Of a stretch of 45,372 bases of DNA, positions 15,875 through 25,113 are shown piece by piece. The stretch covers positions 1 through 45,372 of the forward strand of contig JAKSDO010000199.1 in the NCBI GenBank assembly GCA_022360055.1, written 5' to 3'. The stretch is from Cytophagales bacterium (lineage in GTDB: Bacteria > Bacteroidota > Bacteroidia > Cytophagales > Cyclobacteriaceae). The notes under the pieces are model-generated. The model was not told the origin of the DNA, did not search any database, and was given only the letters and a program-made list of their open reading frames with translations. How positions within the stretch are numbered: the stretch's first letter is position 1; the number at the start of each line of letters is the position of its first letter. The translations under genes and the position numbers were made by a program.

Positions 15875-16231
15875 TTATTTAGAGGTATTTGTTTTTTTTG
15901 ATGAATCGGATTTTATGATTTTATTGGTCGATTCAATCAATTCTTCCCATGTGTTGTCAAGCTGACCTAAAAATTTAAATCCCTCTTCCGTGAGTTTAAA
16001 ATACTTTCTCGGAGGCCCCGACGTCGACTCTACCCATTTGTATTCCACAAGACCAGCTTTTCGCAATCTCGTCAGGAGCGGATACAGCGTGCCTTCCACT
16101 ACGATAATCTTTGCAGACGTCAGCTCCTCAAGCATATCCGAGGCGTAAACCTCGCCTCTCGAAATAATGTGTAAGATACAAAACTCGAGAATGCCTTTTC
16201 TCATCTGAACCTGCGTGTTTTCTACTTTCAT
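15875..16231 (-). CDS. PadR family transcriptional regulator
   Basis: A protein of 118 residues with the PadR winged helix: MKVENTQVQMRKGILEFCILHIIS, then YASDMLEELTSAKIIVVEGTLYPLLTRLRKAGLVEYKW (the VEGTLYPLLxRL recognition helix is diagnostic) and SGPPRKYFKLTEEGFKFL. It binds DNA as a dimer, normally as a repressor of an adjacent membrane-protein gene. I chose the ATG at 16231; in-frame ATGs at 16237 and 16249 would add only four to six residues. It is the first gene of an operon with the PspC/GIN protein. A dyad with 9-bp arms lies about 40 bases upstream and is a likely operator. Confidence 0.93.
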   Translation of the reverse strand: MKVENTQVQMRKGILEFCILHIISRGEVYASDMLEELTSAKIIVVEGTLYPLLTRLRKAGLVEYKWVESTSGPPRKYFKLTEEGFKFLGQLDNTWEELIESTNKIIKSDSSKKTNTSK

Positions 16232-16270
16232 AACCATAATACAGTACATTTCTTAGATAATAATACGAAA

Positions 16271-16295
16271 TAGTACCTTGTATAGCCAAGTACTA
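16271..16295. promoter_or_regulatory. Candidate PadR operator
   Basis: TAGTAC-C-TTG and CAA-GTACTA are reverse complements around a 6-base centre, with one unpaired C. It lies 40 bases upstream of the padR-like start in the gap shared with porV2. PadR proteins commonly bind such dyads in their own promoter. Confidence 0.45.
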
Positions 16296-16315
16296 AGCAA
16301 AAAACATTAGCTTGC

Positions 16316-16346
16316 ATTGAACATTCTTTAAATAATTATATTTTTG
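16316..16346 (+). promoter_or_regulatory. Candidate promoter for the porV2-porU2 operon
   Basis: ATTG (16316-16319), 19 bases, then TATTTTTG (16339-16346), an exact -7 match with a -33 element differing at one base. The leader before the PorV2 start would be about 115 bases or more. Confidence 0.4.
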
Positions 16347-16471
16347 TGTTGCAAAATATAATTATTCCAACAAATACCTGAACGGATATTAATAAAATTG
16401 GTGCAGCGGTTACAGAATTGGTACAATCGAGATAAAAAGTATTCTGATGTTGTTAATTTTAGAACCGAATA

Positions 16472-17590
16472 TTGAATCACAAATGTGAATTGGAGTTGAG
16501 GAGTTTTTTTTTAGTTGCTTTTACACTTTATTCTTTTATATCTGCAGGGCAGGTTACAACCCCCAAATACAGCAACGAGTTTCTCGCCATCGGGGTAGGA
16601 GCTCGCGCGCTCGGTATGTCCAATACGGTAACCTCCAATGTTTCCGATGGAACTTCGGCCTACTGGAATCCGTCGGGATTATTGGGCATCCCTGACAAAT
16701 ATGAAGTCTCGATCATGCATTCGGAATATTTTGCCGGAATTGCAAACTATGATTTTATTGGTTTTGCCATGCCAGTGGATACGCTGAGCCATATCGGCTT
16801 TTCGGTTATACGATTTGGCATTGACGATATTCCCGATACACGGTTTCTTTATGATGCCAACGGGGCGATCAATTACGACAATATTCAATTTTTCTCCGCC
16901 GCTGATTACGCATTTATTTTTTCGTATGCCAGGAAGGTCCCAATTTTGGGAGGGGTTCGGTTTGGCGCTAACTTCAAAGTCGTTCATCGAAGCGTCGGAA
17001 GTTTTGCGAATGCCTGGGGTTTCGGGCTGGATGCAGGGGCTCAAAAGATTATTGGGAAGTGGCAATTCGGTTTGATGCTGAGAGATATCACAGGGACATT
17101 CAACGCCTGGTCCCACAATACGGAATTAGTTGAAGATATATATCTTCAAACCGGAAACATCATCCCTGTTTCATCGATGGAGGTCACATTACCTCGCGCA
17201 ATTATAGGTCTAGGCAGGTCGTTCAGCTTCGGATCAAAAATTGGCCTTTTAACTTCTGCCGATCTTGAGGTGACTTTTGATGGCAAAAGGAACGTCGCTA
17301 TAAAAACAGAGCTTGTTTCTATTTCTCCAATGGTTGGTATGGAATTGAATTATTCCAAAATTGCTTTCTTGAGACTGGGCGGAGGCAAATTTCAAAAGAT
17401 AAAAGCCTTCAATCATGAAACTAAAACATCCTGGCAACCTACATTTGGCCTTGGAGTGAAAATAAAAAAATTAAGAATAGACTATGCCATGACAGATTTT
17501 TCCAATAACGCCGAAGCGTTATACTCTCATGTGTTTTCACTCGCTTTGGGATTGAACGACAAAGGTGATACGGGACATTCGGAGAAATGA
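16472..17590 (+). CDS. porV2: Type IX secretion-associated outer-membrane protein PorV2
   Basis: A protein of up to 372 residues of the PorV/PorQ family. A signal peptide ends near SAGQ. The beta-barrel starts with FLAIGVGARALGMSNTVTSNVSDGTSAYWNPSGL, the family signature, and goes on with many amphipathic strands to a final strand HVFSLALGL. In the T9SS, PorV-type barrels receive cargo and work with the PorU sortase. The stop overlaps the start of the PorU2-like gene (ATGA). No in-frame ATG exists: a stop codon lies at 16460, so the start must be TTG at 16472, 16490 or 16496. The last gives MRSFFLVAF, the most signal-peptide-like. Confidence 0.85.
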   Translation: MNHKCELELRSFFLVAFTLYSFISAGQVTTPKYSNEFLAIGVGARALGMSNTVTSNVSDGTSAYWNPSGLLGIPDKYEVSIMHSEYFAGIANYDFIGFAMPVDTLSHIGFSVIRFGIDDIPDTRFLYDANGAINYDNIQFFSAADYAFIFSYARKVPILGGVRFGANFKVVHRSVGSFANAWGFGLDAGAQKIIGKWQFGLMLRDITGTFNAWSHNTELVEDIYLQTGNIIPVSSMEVTLPRAIIGLGRSFSFGSKIGLLTSADLEVTFDGKRNVAIKTELVSISPMVGMELNYSKIAFLRLGGGKFQKIKAFNHETKTSWQPTFGLGVKIKKLRIDYAMTDFSNNAEALYSHVFSLALGLNDKGDTGHSEK

Positions 17591-20500
17591 AAAAAAGAAT
17601 TGCCATATTGGTCCTCTTATCAATGTCAATGCCGGTCCGCAGCATTGCTCAAGAGTACGGAAATGAATGGATCAATTTTTCTCAAAGGTATTACAAGCTT
17701 TATACGGCCCAGGACGGAATCTACAGGATCACTTATAACGAGTTGGTTACGGTTGGGGTTCCGATTTCAACTATTGATCCCAGGAATATACAGATATTTC
17801 ACAGAGGAAAGGAACAGGCGATATTCGTCAAGGACCAGAATGACGCCAGGTTTGATCCGGAAGATTACATAGATTTCTACGGTAAAAAAAACGACGGCAC
17901 ACTTGATGAAGAACTATATGTGAGCCCGGAAGCACAACCTCATAAATATTACAATTTTTATTCTGATACAACAGCCTATTTCCTTACCTGGAGCCTTTCG
18001 GAGCGCGGGAAAAGAATTTCCGATTTTAATGAAAGCAATATTTTAAACTTACCCGCAGAGCCTTATCACCTGAATGAGCAATTAATTCTTCAAACAAACG
18101 TGTACGCAACCGGTCTGAGGTATCCGGTAGGGGGTGACGTAGCAGATACGTATCTTTCGGCATTTGACTATGGGGAAGGATGGACGGGAACCTTCTTTCC
18201 GAAAGGCCAATACCGAGATGTGCTATTTACCGGTCTGACCGGTGTTGTCACATCCGGCCCAAGACCAATTCTGGAAGTTTTAGTGACCGGTGGAAACAAT
18301 AGATCACATGAAATATCCGTCGCAGTAGGACCGGACCAAGGAAGTTTAAGAGATATTGGCAATATAAGTTTTAATTACCTCTATGATACCCTTGTGACCG
18401 ATACACTGGAATGGTCCGATTTTGCCGGCGATGAATTGGTTTGCCGGGTAAGTATCCTTGACAGAGGAGTTGCTGACCGGGTTGCCATTTCTTACGCAAA
18501 ACTAAAATTTGCCGACAACTGGGACCAGGAATTTTTGGAGCAAAAGAATTATTACCTGCCCGGAACAAATTCCAATCGATCTTACATCAAGATTATCAAT
18601 GTGCCTTTGGGCGTCAAACTATTTGATCTGACCAACGAGAATGATATTGTCGAAATCGGTTATAACCGCTCGGGAAATGATATTGATGCAGTTGTGCCCA
18701 ACGGTACTGACGGAAGGAAATTGATGCTTGTATCCGGCAGAATTCAGGTTCCTAAAATTGAGCCGATTGATATGAGAAATTTTTCCGGTTCAAAGGCCAA
18801 TTACCTGATAATTACCAATAAGGTTTTAAGAAAACCCTCTTTGAATTATCCGGATGTTCCCAGGGCTTATGCCGCCTACAGGGCTTCTGCAATCGGCGGC
18901 AACTTTGATACGTTGTTAGTAAATGTGGATCAGCTCTACAACATATTTAGCTATGGAGAATATACATCTTTGGCCGTTTATAGATTCTGCGATTATATGG
19001 CTTCTTCCGGAAATCCGAGCCATTTATTCATAATTGGGAAGGGAGTTTCCGGATTTTATATGAAAGAAAGCGCCACAGGTGATTTACGGCTTAGCAAACG
19101 AGACCTGGTCCCGACTGCGGGATATCCCGGGTCCGATGTGCTGTACACGGTCGGCTTAAACGGCTCCACGCACGAAGCCGGATTTCCGGTGGGTCGCCTT
19201 TCCGCAGAAACGCCAAATGAAGTAGAAGCCTATTTTGAAAAAGTAAAGGAAATGGAACGTACTCCCCATGACGCATTGTGGAGAAAAGAACTGGTTCACT
19301 TGAGCGGAGGAAGAACTTCTTTTGAGCAGAACCTCTTTCGCAGATACGTCGACGGTTTTAAGTCAATAGCTGAAAATGAGATGTTGGGAGGAGATGTCAC
19401 CACTGTAAGCAAAAAAACCAATGGCGCAACAGAGCTTATCAATATCGCCGAGGAGGTAAATTCCGGAAAAATGCTGATAACTTTTTTCGGACATTCAGGC
19501 GCTACCGGCACGGATATAGATATCGGAAACGTATCGGAAATAGGCTTTGGATATGTCAATAAAGGTAAATATCCGATGTTGCTAATAAACGGTTGCAACG
19601 CCGGAGATATGTTTCGAAATAATCTTTTAAAGGGATTTGGCGAAGACTGGATATTAACCCCGGATAAAGGATCCGTTGGATTCATGGCCCATACAAATAA
19701 CGGAATTACTTCTTATCTCAGAAGATATACGAATATTTTCTACGAAGTTGCCTTTACCGATTCGATGTATCTAAACAAAGGAATCGGTGAAATTCAGAAG
19801 GGAATTGGCAAAAAATATTTGGAGGATTTGGGCCCGGCGCCAAATGAAATCGATATTTCGCAAATTCAGCAAATGGCTTTGCACGGAGATCCTGCTGTTG
19901 CACTTTTTGGAGTGAAAAAACCGGATTTTGATATTATTTCCGATCATGTATTTGTGGAATCCGAAGATGGTTCACCAGTAAACGCTTTTACGGAGATTTT
20001 TAATCTTGGCCTTATCGTGAGAAACTTCGGTTCAACGGTTAATGATTCGTTGAAAGTATCGGTAACAAGGAGATTGAGCAATGGCGTCGAAATAAATTTC
20101 GATACCATATCTTTCAATGCGGTTTTCCATAAGGACACCATATATTTTCCGATTAAAAGCGAAGGTATTGATGGATTTGGGCTAAATCAATTTACAATAA
20201 GCATTGATCCGAGTGCCGAAATCGACGAATTGAATGAAACAAACAACCAGACAGTGTTTGAATTTTTCATGCCGCTTGGCGGAACTTATAATATTGTCCC
20301 CTACAATTATGCTATTACCAACCAAAAGGATGTTAGGTTGATCGCGCAATCTCTTGATGTACTCATGGAAGGGCGGACCTATCGCTTTGAATTGGATACA
20401 ACAAAACGATTCAATAGCCCCGTAAGGCAACAGACCGTCATACAAGGAAATTCGCTGGCGAAGTGGACCGTAAATCTATTTTCCGCCCTGCCTGAAACAG

Positions 20501-22620
20501 ATACCCTTGTCTTTTATTGGAGAACAAAATTTGCCAATCCAAGACCGGATGAGCTCGACATGTGGAATACTTCATCCTTTACCTATGTCAAAGATGGTCA
20601 TCCGGGTTGGGCGATGACGCACTTTCAGCAAATTGAGGAAAACACCTTGCATAATTTGATCGTAAATCAAGCGGCGCAACTTCTTGAATTCGAAAAATTC
20701 GAAACATCGGTTCGCGTCAGAACCTTTGGTAAATTCCATGAAGAATTTGATCATGAGCATGTTGAGCTTTTGATCAATAACCAGGGCTATATATTCCCTA
20801 CCAGGCTATGTACTACCAACTCGATGAATTTTGTGGCTTTTGATGAATCCAATACCATTCCTTACCTTGTTTTGGGACAACCGTCTGTTCTGGATCGGAG
20901 AAATTGCGGCAGGAGCCCTTCGGTAATCAACAATATGCTCAATACTGAAATAGAGCTCAATTTGATGATCGAACAGTACATTAATGCCATGGAAGAGGGT
21001 GATTTTGTAGTCTTGTTTTCCATTGGAAACGTGACCTTCTCAAATTGGCCTTCCACTACCCTGGCAAAGCTGGAAGAAATCGGAGTCAATACTTCTGCCA
21101 TTGAAAATTTGCAGGATGGGGAACCATTAATAATTCTCGGCAAAAAAGGAATAAACCCCGGAGCAGCCACTATAGTTACGGCCGATTATTCCAATCCGAC
21201 TCCGGCTACTCAACAAGAAATTCTACTGGAAGAAATTATTATAGGACAGTCTGCTACCGGTACACTTACAAGTCCCAGAATTGGTCCGGCATCGAGCTGG
21301 ATTTCATTTCACCAGAGAAATTCACAATTAGAGCCGTCGTCGGATCAATATTCATTCGACATTTATGGCATTGATGATTTAAACAAAGCGAACTTATTGT
21401 ATCAAAATGTACAATCTTCAGAGACGGACCTTCAGGGATTAAGCGCCACACAGTATCCATTTTTGAAGATACGAATGCATACCGCTGATGAAATCGATCT
21501 TACTCCTACACAATTAAGAAACTGGTTTGTCATCTACGACGGAGTTCCGGAAGGCATATTAAGCTTTAAATCCGGCCAGACAAAAACCGGAATTGAAATC
21601 AATGAAGGCAACGTCCATAGCGCTTCATACATTTTTGAAAATATATCGGATCTGGATTTTGGTGATTCCATCGCTGTAGAATACAACCTGTTTAACCGCA
21701 CAACCAGAAATTCTTTCATCGATACGATTTTAGTGAAGCCCTTGAAATCCGGAGAGCTGGTTGAGTTTACCATAAACGTCGAAACGCTCGGAAAATCAGG
21801 CACGAATGATCTAAAAACATTTGCCAATCCGTACATACTAAAGGAGCAAAACTTCAACAATAATTTTATTAATTTGCCTGAACACTTATCTATCATCAGC
21901 GACAATATCAATCCAATTCTTGAAGTCACTGTCGATGGTGAATTTATCATGGACGGAGATATTGTTTCACCTTCTCCTATGATCAACTTAAGAATGAAAG
22001 ATGAAAATGGCATACTTTTCAAGCAGGATACATTAGGGATAAATCTCTATCTCAACGAAAAATGCGAAAGCTGTTCACCGACAAGGATAAGTTTCTCTTC
22101 ACCGGAATTGGTGTGGACGCCAGCTACCGAGGAAAATGACTTTACAGTGGAGTATCAGCCTCAAAACCTGAAGGACGGCATCTATACCCTTAAGGCGGAA
22201 GCCTCGGATGCTTCTGGAAATTTATCCGGTTCCGAACCATATGCCGTTAATTTTGAGGTCGTTAATGAATCCCAGATCACGAATTTCTTTCCATATCCGA
22301 ATCCGTTTTCTACGCGGACCCAATTTGTATTTACCTTGACTGGCAGTGAAGTTCCGGAGGAAATTATTATTCAGATTATGACCGTTAACGGTACGGTAGT
22401 AAGGGAAATAACCCAGGATGAAATAGGACCGATTAAGATCGGACATAATAAAACGGAATATGCCTGGGACGGACGGGATGAATACGGGGACCAACTGGCA
22501 AATGGAGTTTACCTGTACAAAGTAAAAATCTATACTAACGGAAAGGAAATGAAACACAGGCGCACATCAGCGGATAAAGCCTTCAAACATGGAGTTGGCA
22601 AGCTTTATTTACTAAAATAA
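17587..22620 (+). CDS. porU2: Gingipain-type C25 peptidase, T9SS sortase PorU2-like
   Basis: A protein of 1677 residues, longer than typical PorU (about 1100-1200). A signal peptide (1-22) is followed by a beta-rich N-terminal part. The C25 caspase-like domain (about 403-770) has catalytic His636 in FFGHSGATG and Cys670 in LLINGCNAGDMF, and ends LHGDPAVALFG. Then come CARDB-like beta domains (about 775 onwards) and a C-terminal domain from about 1567 (FPYPNPFS...), FlgD-like in form and similar to T9SS type A sorting domains. It probably attaches or processes cargo at the surface with the adjacent barrel. It overlaps porV2 by 4 bases, so translation is coupled. Confidence 0.88.
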   Translation: MKKRIAILVLLSMSMPVRSIAQEYGNEWINFSQRYYKLYTAQDGIYRITYNELVTVGVPISTIDPRNIQIFHRGKEQAIFVKDQNDARFDPEDYIDFYGKKNDGTLDEELYVSPEAQPHKYYNFYSDTTAYFLTWSLSERGKRISDFNESNILNLPAEPYHLNEQLILQTNVYATGLRYPVGGDVADTYLSAFDYGEGWTGTFFPKGQYRDVLFTGLTGVVTSGPRPILEVLVTGGNNRSHEISVAVGPDQGSLRDIGNISFNYLYDTLVTDTLEWSDFAGDELVCRVSILDRGVADRVAISYAKLKFADNWDQEFLEQKNYYLPGTNSNRSYIKIINVPLGVKLFDLTNENDIVEIGYNRSGNDIDAVVPNGTDGRKLMLVSGRIQVPKIEPIDMRNFSGSKANYLIITNKVLRKPSLNYPDVPRAYAAYRASAIGGNFDTLLVNVDQLYNIFSYGEYTSLAVYRFCDYMASSGNPSHLFIIGKGVSGFYMKESATGDLRLSKRDLVPTAGYPGSDVLYTVGLNGSTHEAGFPVGRLSAETPNEVEAYFEKVKEMERTPHDALWRKELVHLSGGRTSFEQNLFRRYVDGFKSIAENEMLGGDVTTVSKKTNGATELINIAEEVNSGKMLITFFGHSGATGTDIDIGNVSEIGFGYVNKGKYPMLLINGCNAGDMFRNNLLKGFGEDWILTPDKGSVGFMAHTNNGITSYLRRYTNIFYEVAFTDSMYLNKGIGEIQKGIGKKYLEDLGPAPNEIDISQIQQMALHGDPAVALFGVKKPDFDIISDHVFVESEDGSPVNAFTEIFNLGLIVRNFGSTVNDSLKVSVTRRLSNGVEINFDTISFNAVFHKDTIYFPIKSEGIDGFGLNQFTISIDPSAEIDELNETNNQTVFEFFMPLGGTYNIVPYNYAITNQKDVRLIAQSLDVLMEGRTYRFELDTTKRFNSPVRQQTVIQGNSLAKWTVNLFSALPETDTLVFYWRTKFANPRPDELDMWNTSSFTYVKDGHPGWAMTHFQQIEENTLHNLIVNQAAQLLEFEKFETSVRVRTFGKFHEEFDHEHVELLINNQGYIFPTRLCTTNSMNFVAFDESNTIPYLVLGQPSVLDRRNCGRSPSVINNMLNTEIELNLMIEQYINAMEEGDFVVLFSIGNVTFSNWPSTTLAKLEEIGVNTSAIENLQDGEPLIILGKKGINPGAATIVTADYSNPTPATQQEILLEEIIIGQSATGTLTSPRIGPASSWISFHQRNSQLEPSSDQYSFDIYGIDDLNKANLLYQNVQSSETDLQGLSATQYPFLKIRMHTADEIDLTPTQLRNWFVIYDGVPEGILSFKSGQTKTGIEINEGNVHSASYIFENISDLDFGDSIAVEYNLFNRTTRNSFIDTILVKPLKSGELVEFTINVETLGKSGTNDLKTFANPYILKEQNFNNNFINLPEHLSIISDNINPILEVTVDGEFIMDGDIVSPSPMINLRMKDENGILFKQDTLGINLYLNEKCESCSPTRISFSSPELVWTPATEENDFTVEYQPQNLKDGIYTLKAEASDASGNLSGSEPYAVNFEVVNESQITNFFPYPNPFSTRTQFVFTLTGSEVPEEIIIQIMTVNGTVVREITQDEIGPIKIGHNKTEYAWDGRDEYGDQLANGVYLYKVKIYTNGKEMKHRRTSADKAFKHGVGKLYLLK

Positions 22621-22624
22621 CAGA

Positions 22625-22882
22625 TCAACTCAGCAGGTTTGAAGGTAAGGTGATCTGGTCGGCGTAGAATTTTAATCGCTTGTTTTTTTTCGTAAGGAGC
22701 TCGATTTTCTCCAGTTTATCGAGTTTGTGATTATAAAATACTTCAACATAAAAATTGGAGATCAGGTATAAGTTGATTTTATAGCCATAATAGCGGATAG
22801 AAACCACAAAAGTGCCTTCTCTGTAAAGTTTTTGGATCATATCATCCAAGCTCAAACTGAAGAATTCCTGTTGAGATATCAT
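22625..22882 (-). CDS. Conserved small protein of 85 residues, unknown function
   Basis: A soluble protein of 85 residues, with helix SLDDMIQKLYREGTF at its start and the strand-rich VVSIRYYGYKINLYLISNFYVEVFYNHKLDKLEKIELL, ending LKFYADQITL. The alternation and aromatic residues suggest a compact alpha-beta fold, but I do not recognise a named family. It has no signal peptide or membrane span. It follows the Dabb-domain gene by 20 bases on the same strand and probably shares its transcript. Its stop lies 4 bases from the convergent porU2 stop, leaving no room for a terminator. Confidence 0.68.
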   Translation of the reverse strand: MISQQEFFSLSLDDMIQKLYREGTFVVSIRYYGYKINLYLISNFYVEVFYNHKLDKLEKIELLTKKNKRLKFYADQITLPSNLLS

Positions 22883-22902
22883 CGTTCTATGGCAGTGAGC
22901 AA

Positions 22903-23205
22903 TTAATATTCGAAATCTACAACCTTGCGCTCTTCTACTACTTTTCCAATAAAAGAAGCCGCTTCCCGGTGTTCAGGGTGATTTACATAGCCCATGAGAT
23001 CGTTTTTGTCCTCATGCGTTGTTATAAGTACCAGATCCAGCGCAGCATCGGAAGCATTGAAATTCTCCCCAATCTCCAATGTGTTTATTTCATTGATCGC
23101 TGCTTTCAACTTAAAAAGCTTTTCTTTAATCAATTCGATATTTTTTCCTTTCTCATTGCCTTCGGCCTCTTCTTTGAGCCTCCACATCACAACATGTTTT
23201 ATCAT
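22903..23205 (-). CDS. Dabb (stress-responsive A/B barrel) domain protein
   Basis: A protein of 100 residues with the Dabb signature: MIKHVVMWRLKEEAEG at the start, then LKAAINEINTLEIGENFN and DLVLITTHEDKNDLMGYVNHPEHREAASFI, ending VVEERKVVDFEY. The His in IKHVV and the NHPEH segment are typical of the fold. Dabb proteins form dimeric alpha/beta barrels. Some act in metabolism or stress, but most are uncharacterised. It is upstream of an 85-residue protein in the same direction. Confidence 0.85.
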   Translation of the reverse strand: MIKHVVMWRLKEEAEGNEKGKNIELIKEKLFKLKAAINEINTLEIGENFNASDAALDLVLITTHEDKNDLMGYVNHPEHREAASFIGKVVEERKVVDFEY

Positions 23206-23302
23206 AACCTCGCTTCAAATTTAAGTCATGGAATTACTCTGCGAATAAATAATTAGTTTTAGATAAATGAAAGATAAAACTGTGTGAATTGAAAAAATCA
23301 AC

Positions 23303-23310
23303 TAATTTTG
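23303..23310 (+). promoter_or_regulatory. Candidate -7 element TAATTTTG
   Basis: An exact TAnnTTTG match 27 bases before the ATG at 23338. No good TTTG lies at the expected -33 distance. Confidence 0.35.
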
Positions 23311-23337
23311 GCTACATCCGAAAGTAGATTTTGATGC

Positions 23338-23865
23338 ATGAGATTTTTGATAATTTTTTCATTGGCTCTGATTTTTATTGTTGAAAAAAGTTGCGGACAG
23401 TTTATAATTCCCGGAGAGGGTCTGATGGATGTAAAAATTGGATCCGATTGGGATGAAATTGAATGGGAGCTTGGATTTAAGGGAAAAAAAATCAGGAAAA
23501 GTGACGTCTCATCTTCGCTCCTGCACCTTTCCAAGACGGCAAATGTAGAATTTGATTTTGTTGTTTCATACCGGCACCTCATGTGGTTGCCCGTTTCGGA
23601 ATTGTATTTTAAGAATGACAGGGTGTGTATGATTCGGATCGACAGTTCCCCGGATTACTATAAAATGCTGTGTGTGGATATCGGTACCGTGGAGGGATTG
23701 AATTTTTGGGATAAAACGGAGCGGGTAAAGGAAATATACGGATCCCGGAAGTTTTCGAAACATGATGGAAAATCATTTGTCGCATTCAGTAATATCGGAC
23801 TCGGGGTTGAGTTATCCGAAGATGAGGTTCGGTCTATGGTTATTTTTCAGCCGCAAATAGAATAA
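23338..23865 (+). CDS. Secreted protein of unknown function
   Basis: A protein of 175 residues with an N-terminal hydrophobic signal (MRFLIIFSLALIFIVEKSCGQ). The rest is hydrophilic and strand-rich, with GLMDVKIGSDWDEIEWELGFKGKKI near the start, a small conserved-looking block, and WLPVSELYFKNDRVCMIRID later. I do not recognise the family. The Cys near residue 19 lies in EKSC, which is not a good lipobox, so export by signal peptidase I is more likely. It is a single gene, followed by a lipoprotein gene about 85 bases on. Confidence 0.68.
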   Translation: MRFLIIFSLALIFIVEKSCGQFIIPGEGLMDVKIGSDWDEIEWELGFKGKKIRKSDVSSSLLHLSKTANVEFDFVVSYRHLMWLPVSELYFKNDRVCMIRIDSSPDYYKMLCVDIGTVEGLNFWDKTERVKEIYGSRKFSKHDGKSFVAFSNIGLGVELSEDEVRSMVIFQPQIE

Positions 23866-23951
23866 AAAATATTTTCTTTGATATATTTACCGTCATAAAC
23901 TGACTTAAGCTTTCCATTAACTATTAATTAATACTGAAAACATAATTGGCT

Positions 23952-24854
23952 ATGACTTCAAGAAATTACTACCAACTGAGTAGCAAAATCTTACTGGCAA
24001 TTGTTGTTAGCATTCTCATCGCGTGCGGATCTGAAAAGAAGAAAGATTCGGATGCTTCCAAAGAGTTTGATGATGCGCAAGGACAATTGAAAGAAAAGTT
24101 TGATAATGCAATTCGCGATATTCCACCACCGGCAGAAATCCCATATATTATTCAAAGTACCGGAGCCGATTTCAATCCAAATATTATCAATGATTCTAAA
24201 AAGTATGAATCTTATACTATTTCAGCTAAAAAGGCTGCGTTCAACCTTGGTGTCTATGCGACTGATATTGGATATTTGAGTAGCTATGGCAGAACCCAGG
24301 AAGCGTTAAATTACATGGACGTTTGCCTTAAGCTGACCGAGGCAATTGGCGCCCAGGATGCCATTGACTTCGCTGTTTTGGAAAGTTTTGAGAAGAATCT
24401 ATCCAATCCGGACAGCTTGGCAAAGATTATTGATAAGGTAATTGCAAATAGCGACAATTATTTACAGGAAAATAACCGGGACAACATCGCCGCCCTGATG
24501 ATCGGGGGCACGTTTATAGAAGCGCTTTATATTGCGACTCAAATTATCGATACCTATCCGAAAGATCTGCTCCCCGACGATATGAGAATGCAGGTGTTGG
24601 CACCCCTGGTAAGTATGTTGGTAGATCAGAAAGATTCGCTTAAAGACATCATTGACCTGCTCGAAAGCGTTGACGGAAAAGAAGACTGGGAACTTGCAAC
24701 GATCAACAGTCTTAAGGAGCTGGACGACAATTATACGCGATTTGATCCTAAAGGAAAAATTCAGGAAGGAAGGGGCAATGAAGTTCTCAACGATGAAGTT
24801 TTGAAGAGACTGACAAATCAGGTAGATTCGATTCGAACCAATGTAGTCTATTGA
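23952..24854 (+). CDS. Lipoprotein of unknown function
   Basis: A protein of 300 residues with a lipobox: LLAIVVSILIAC, Cys25. The mature protein is mostly helical, with repeated helices such as ALNYMDVCLKLTEAIGAQDAIDFAVLESFEKNL and long charged stretches, much like helical-repeat envelope proteins. No named family is recognised. The ATG at 23952 is used; a TTG lies two codons upstream. It has its own strong terminator and precedes the TerB/ABCG transporter by about 260 bases. Confidence 0.72.
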   Translation: MTSRNYYQLSSKILLAIVVSILIACGSEKKKDSDASKEFDDAQGQLKEKFDNAIRDIPPPAEIPYIIQSTGADFNPNIINDSKKYESYTISAKKAAFNLGVYATDIGYLSSYGRTQEALNYMDVCLKLTEAIGAQDAIDFAVLESFEKNLSNPDSLAKIIDKVIANSDNYLQENNRDNIAALMIGGTFIEALYIATQIIDTYPKDLLPDDMRMQVLAPLVSMLVDQKDSLKDIIDLLESVDGKEDWELATINSLKELDDNYTRFDPKGKIQEGRGNEVLNDEVLKRLTNQVDSIRTNVVY

Positions 24855-24875
24855 TACATTAAAATATCAAAAAAG

Positions 24876-24911
24876 AAAAGTATTGGAGTATTGCTTCAAT
24901 ACTTTTTTTTT
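24876..24911 (+). terminator. Intrinsic terminator after the lipoprotein
   Basis: AAAAGTATTG (24876-24885) and CAATACTTTT (24897-24906) form a perfect 10-bp stem with an 11-base loop, followed by a run of T to 24911. A weaker TTGATA/TATCAA dyad precedes it at 24851-24870. Confidence 0.85.
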
Positions 24912-25113
24912 ATACGGATTCCTCCTTAATCTCTCGAATATTGGACTTCTTAGCAAAAAATTTCAAGTATTCAACAATCAAATAAATCTCAATGTCAACA
25001 TTCCAATGTGAAATTCATGGCATATTTCGTAATTGGAAGTATTTGAAATTCGTATCTTAAGACTTGTAATTTCCGGGTTATCCGGTGTTTTTAAAATAAT
25101 AACTTCCAATCCT

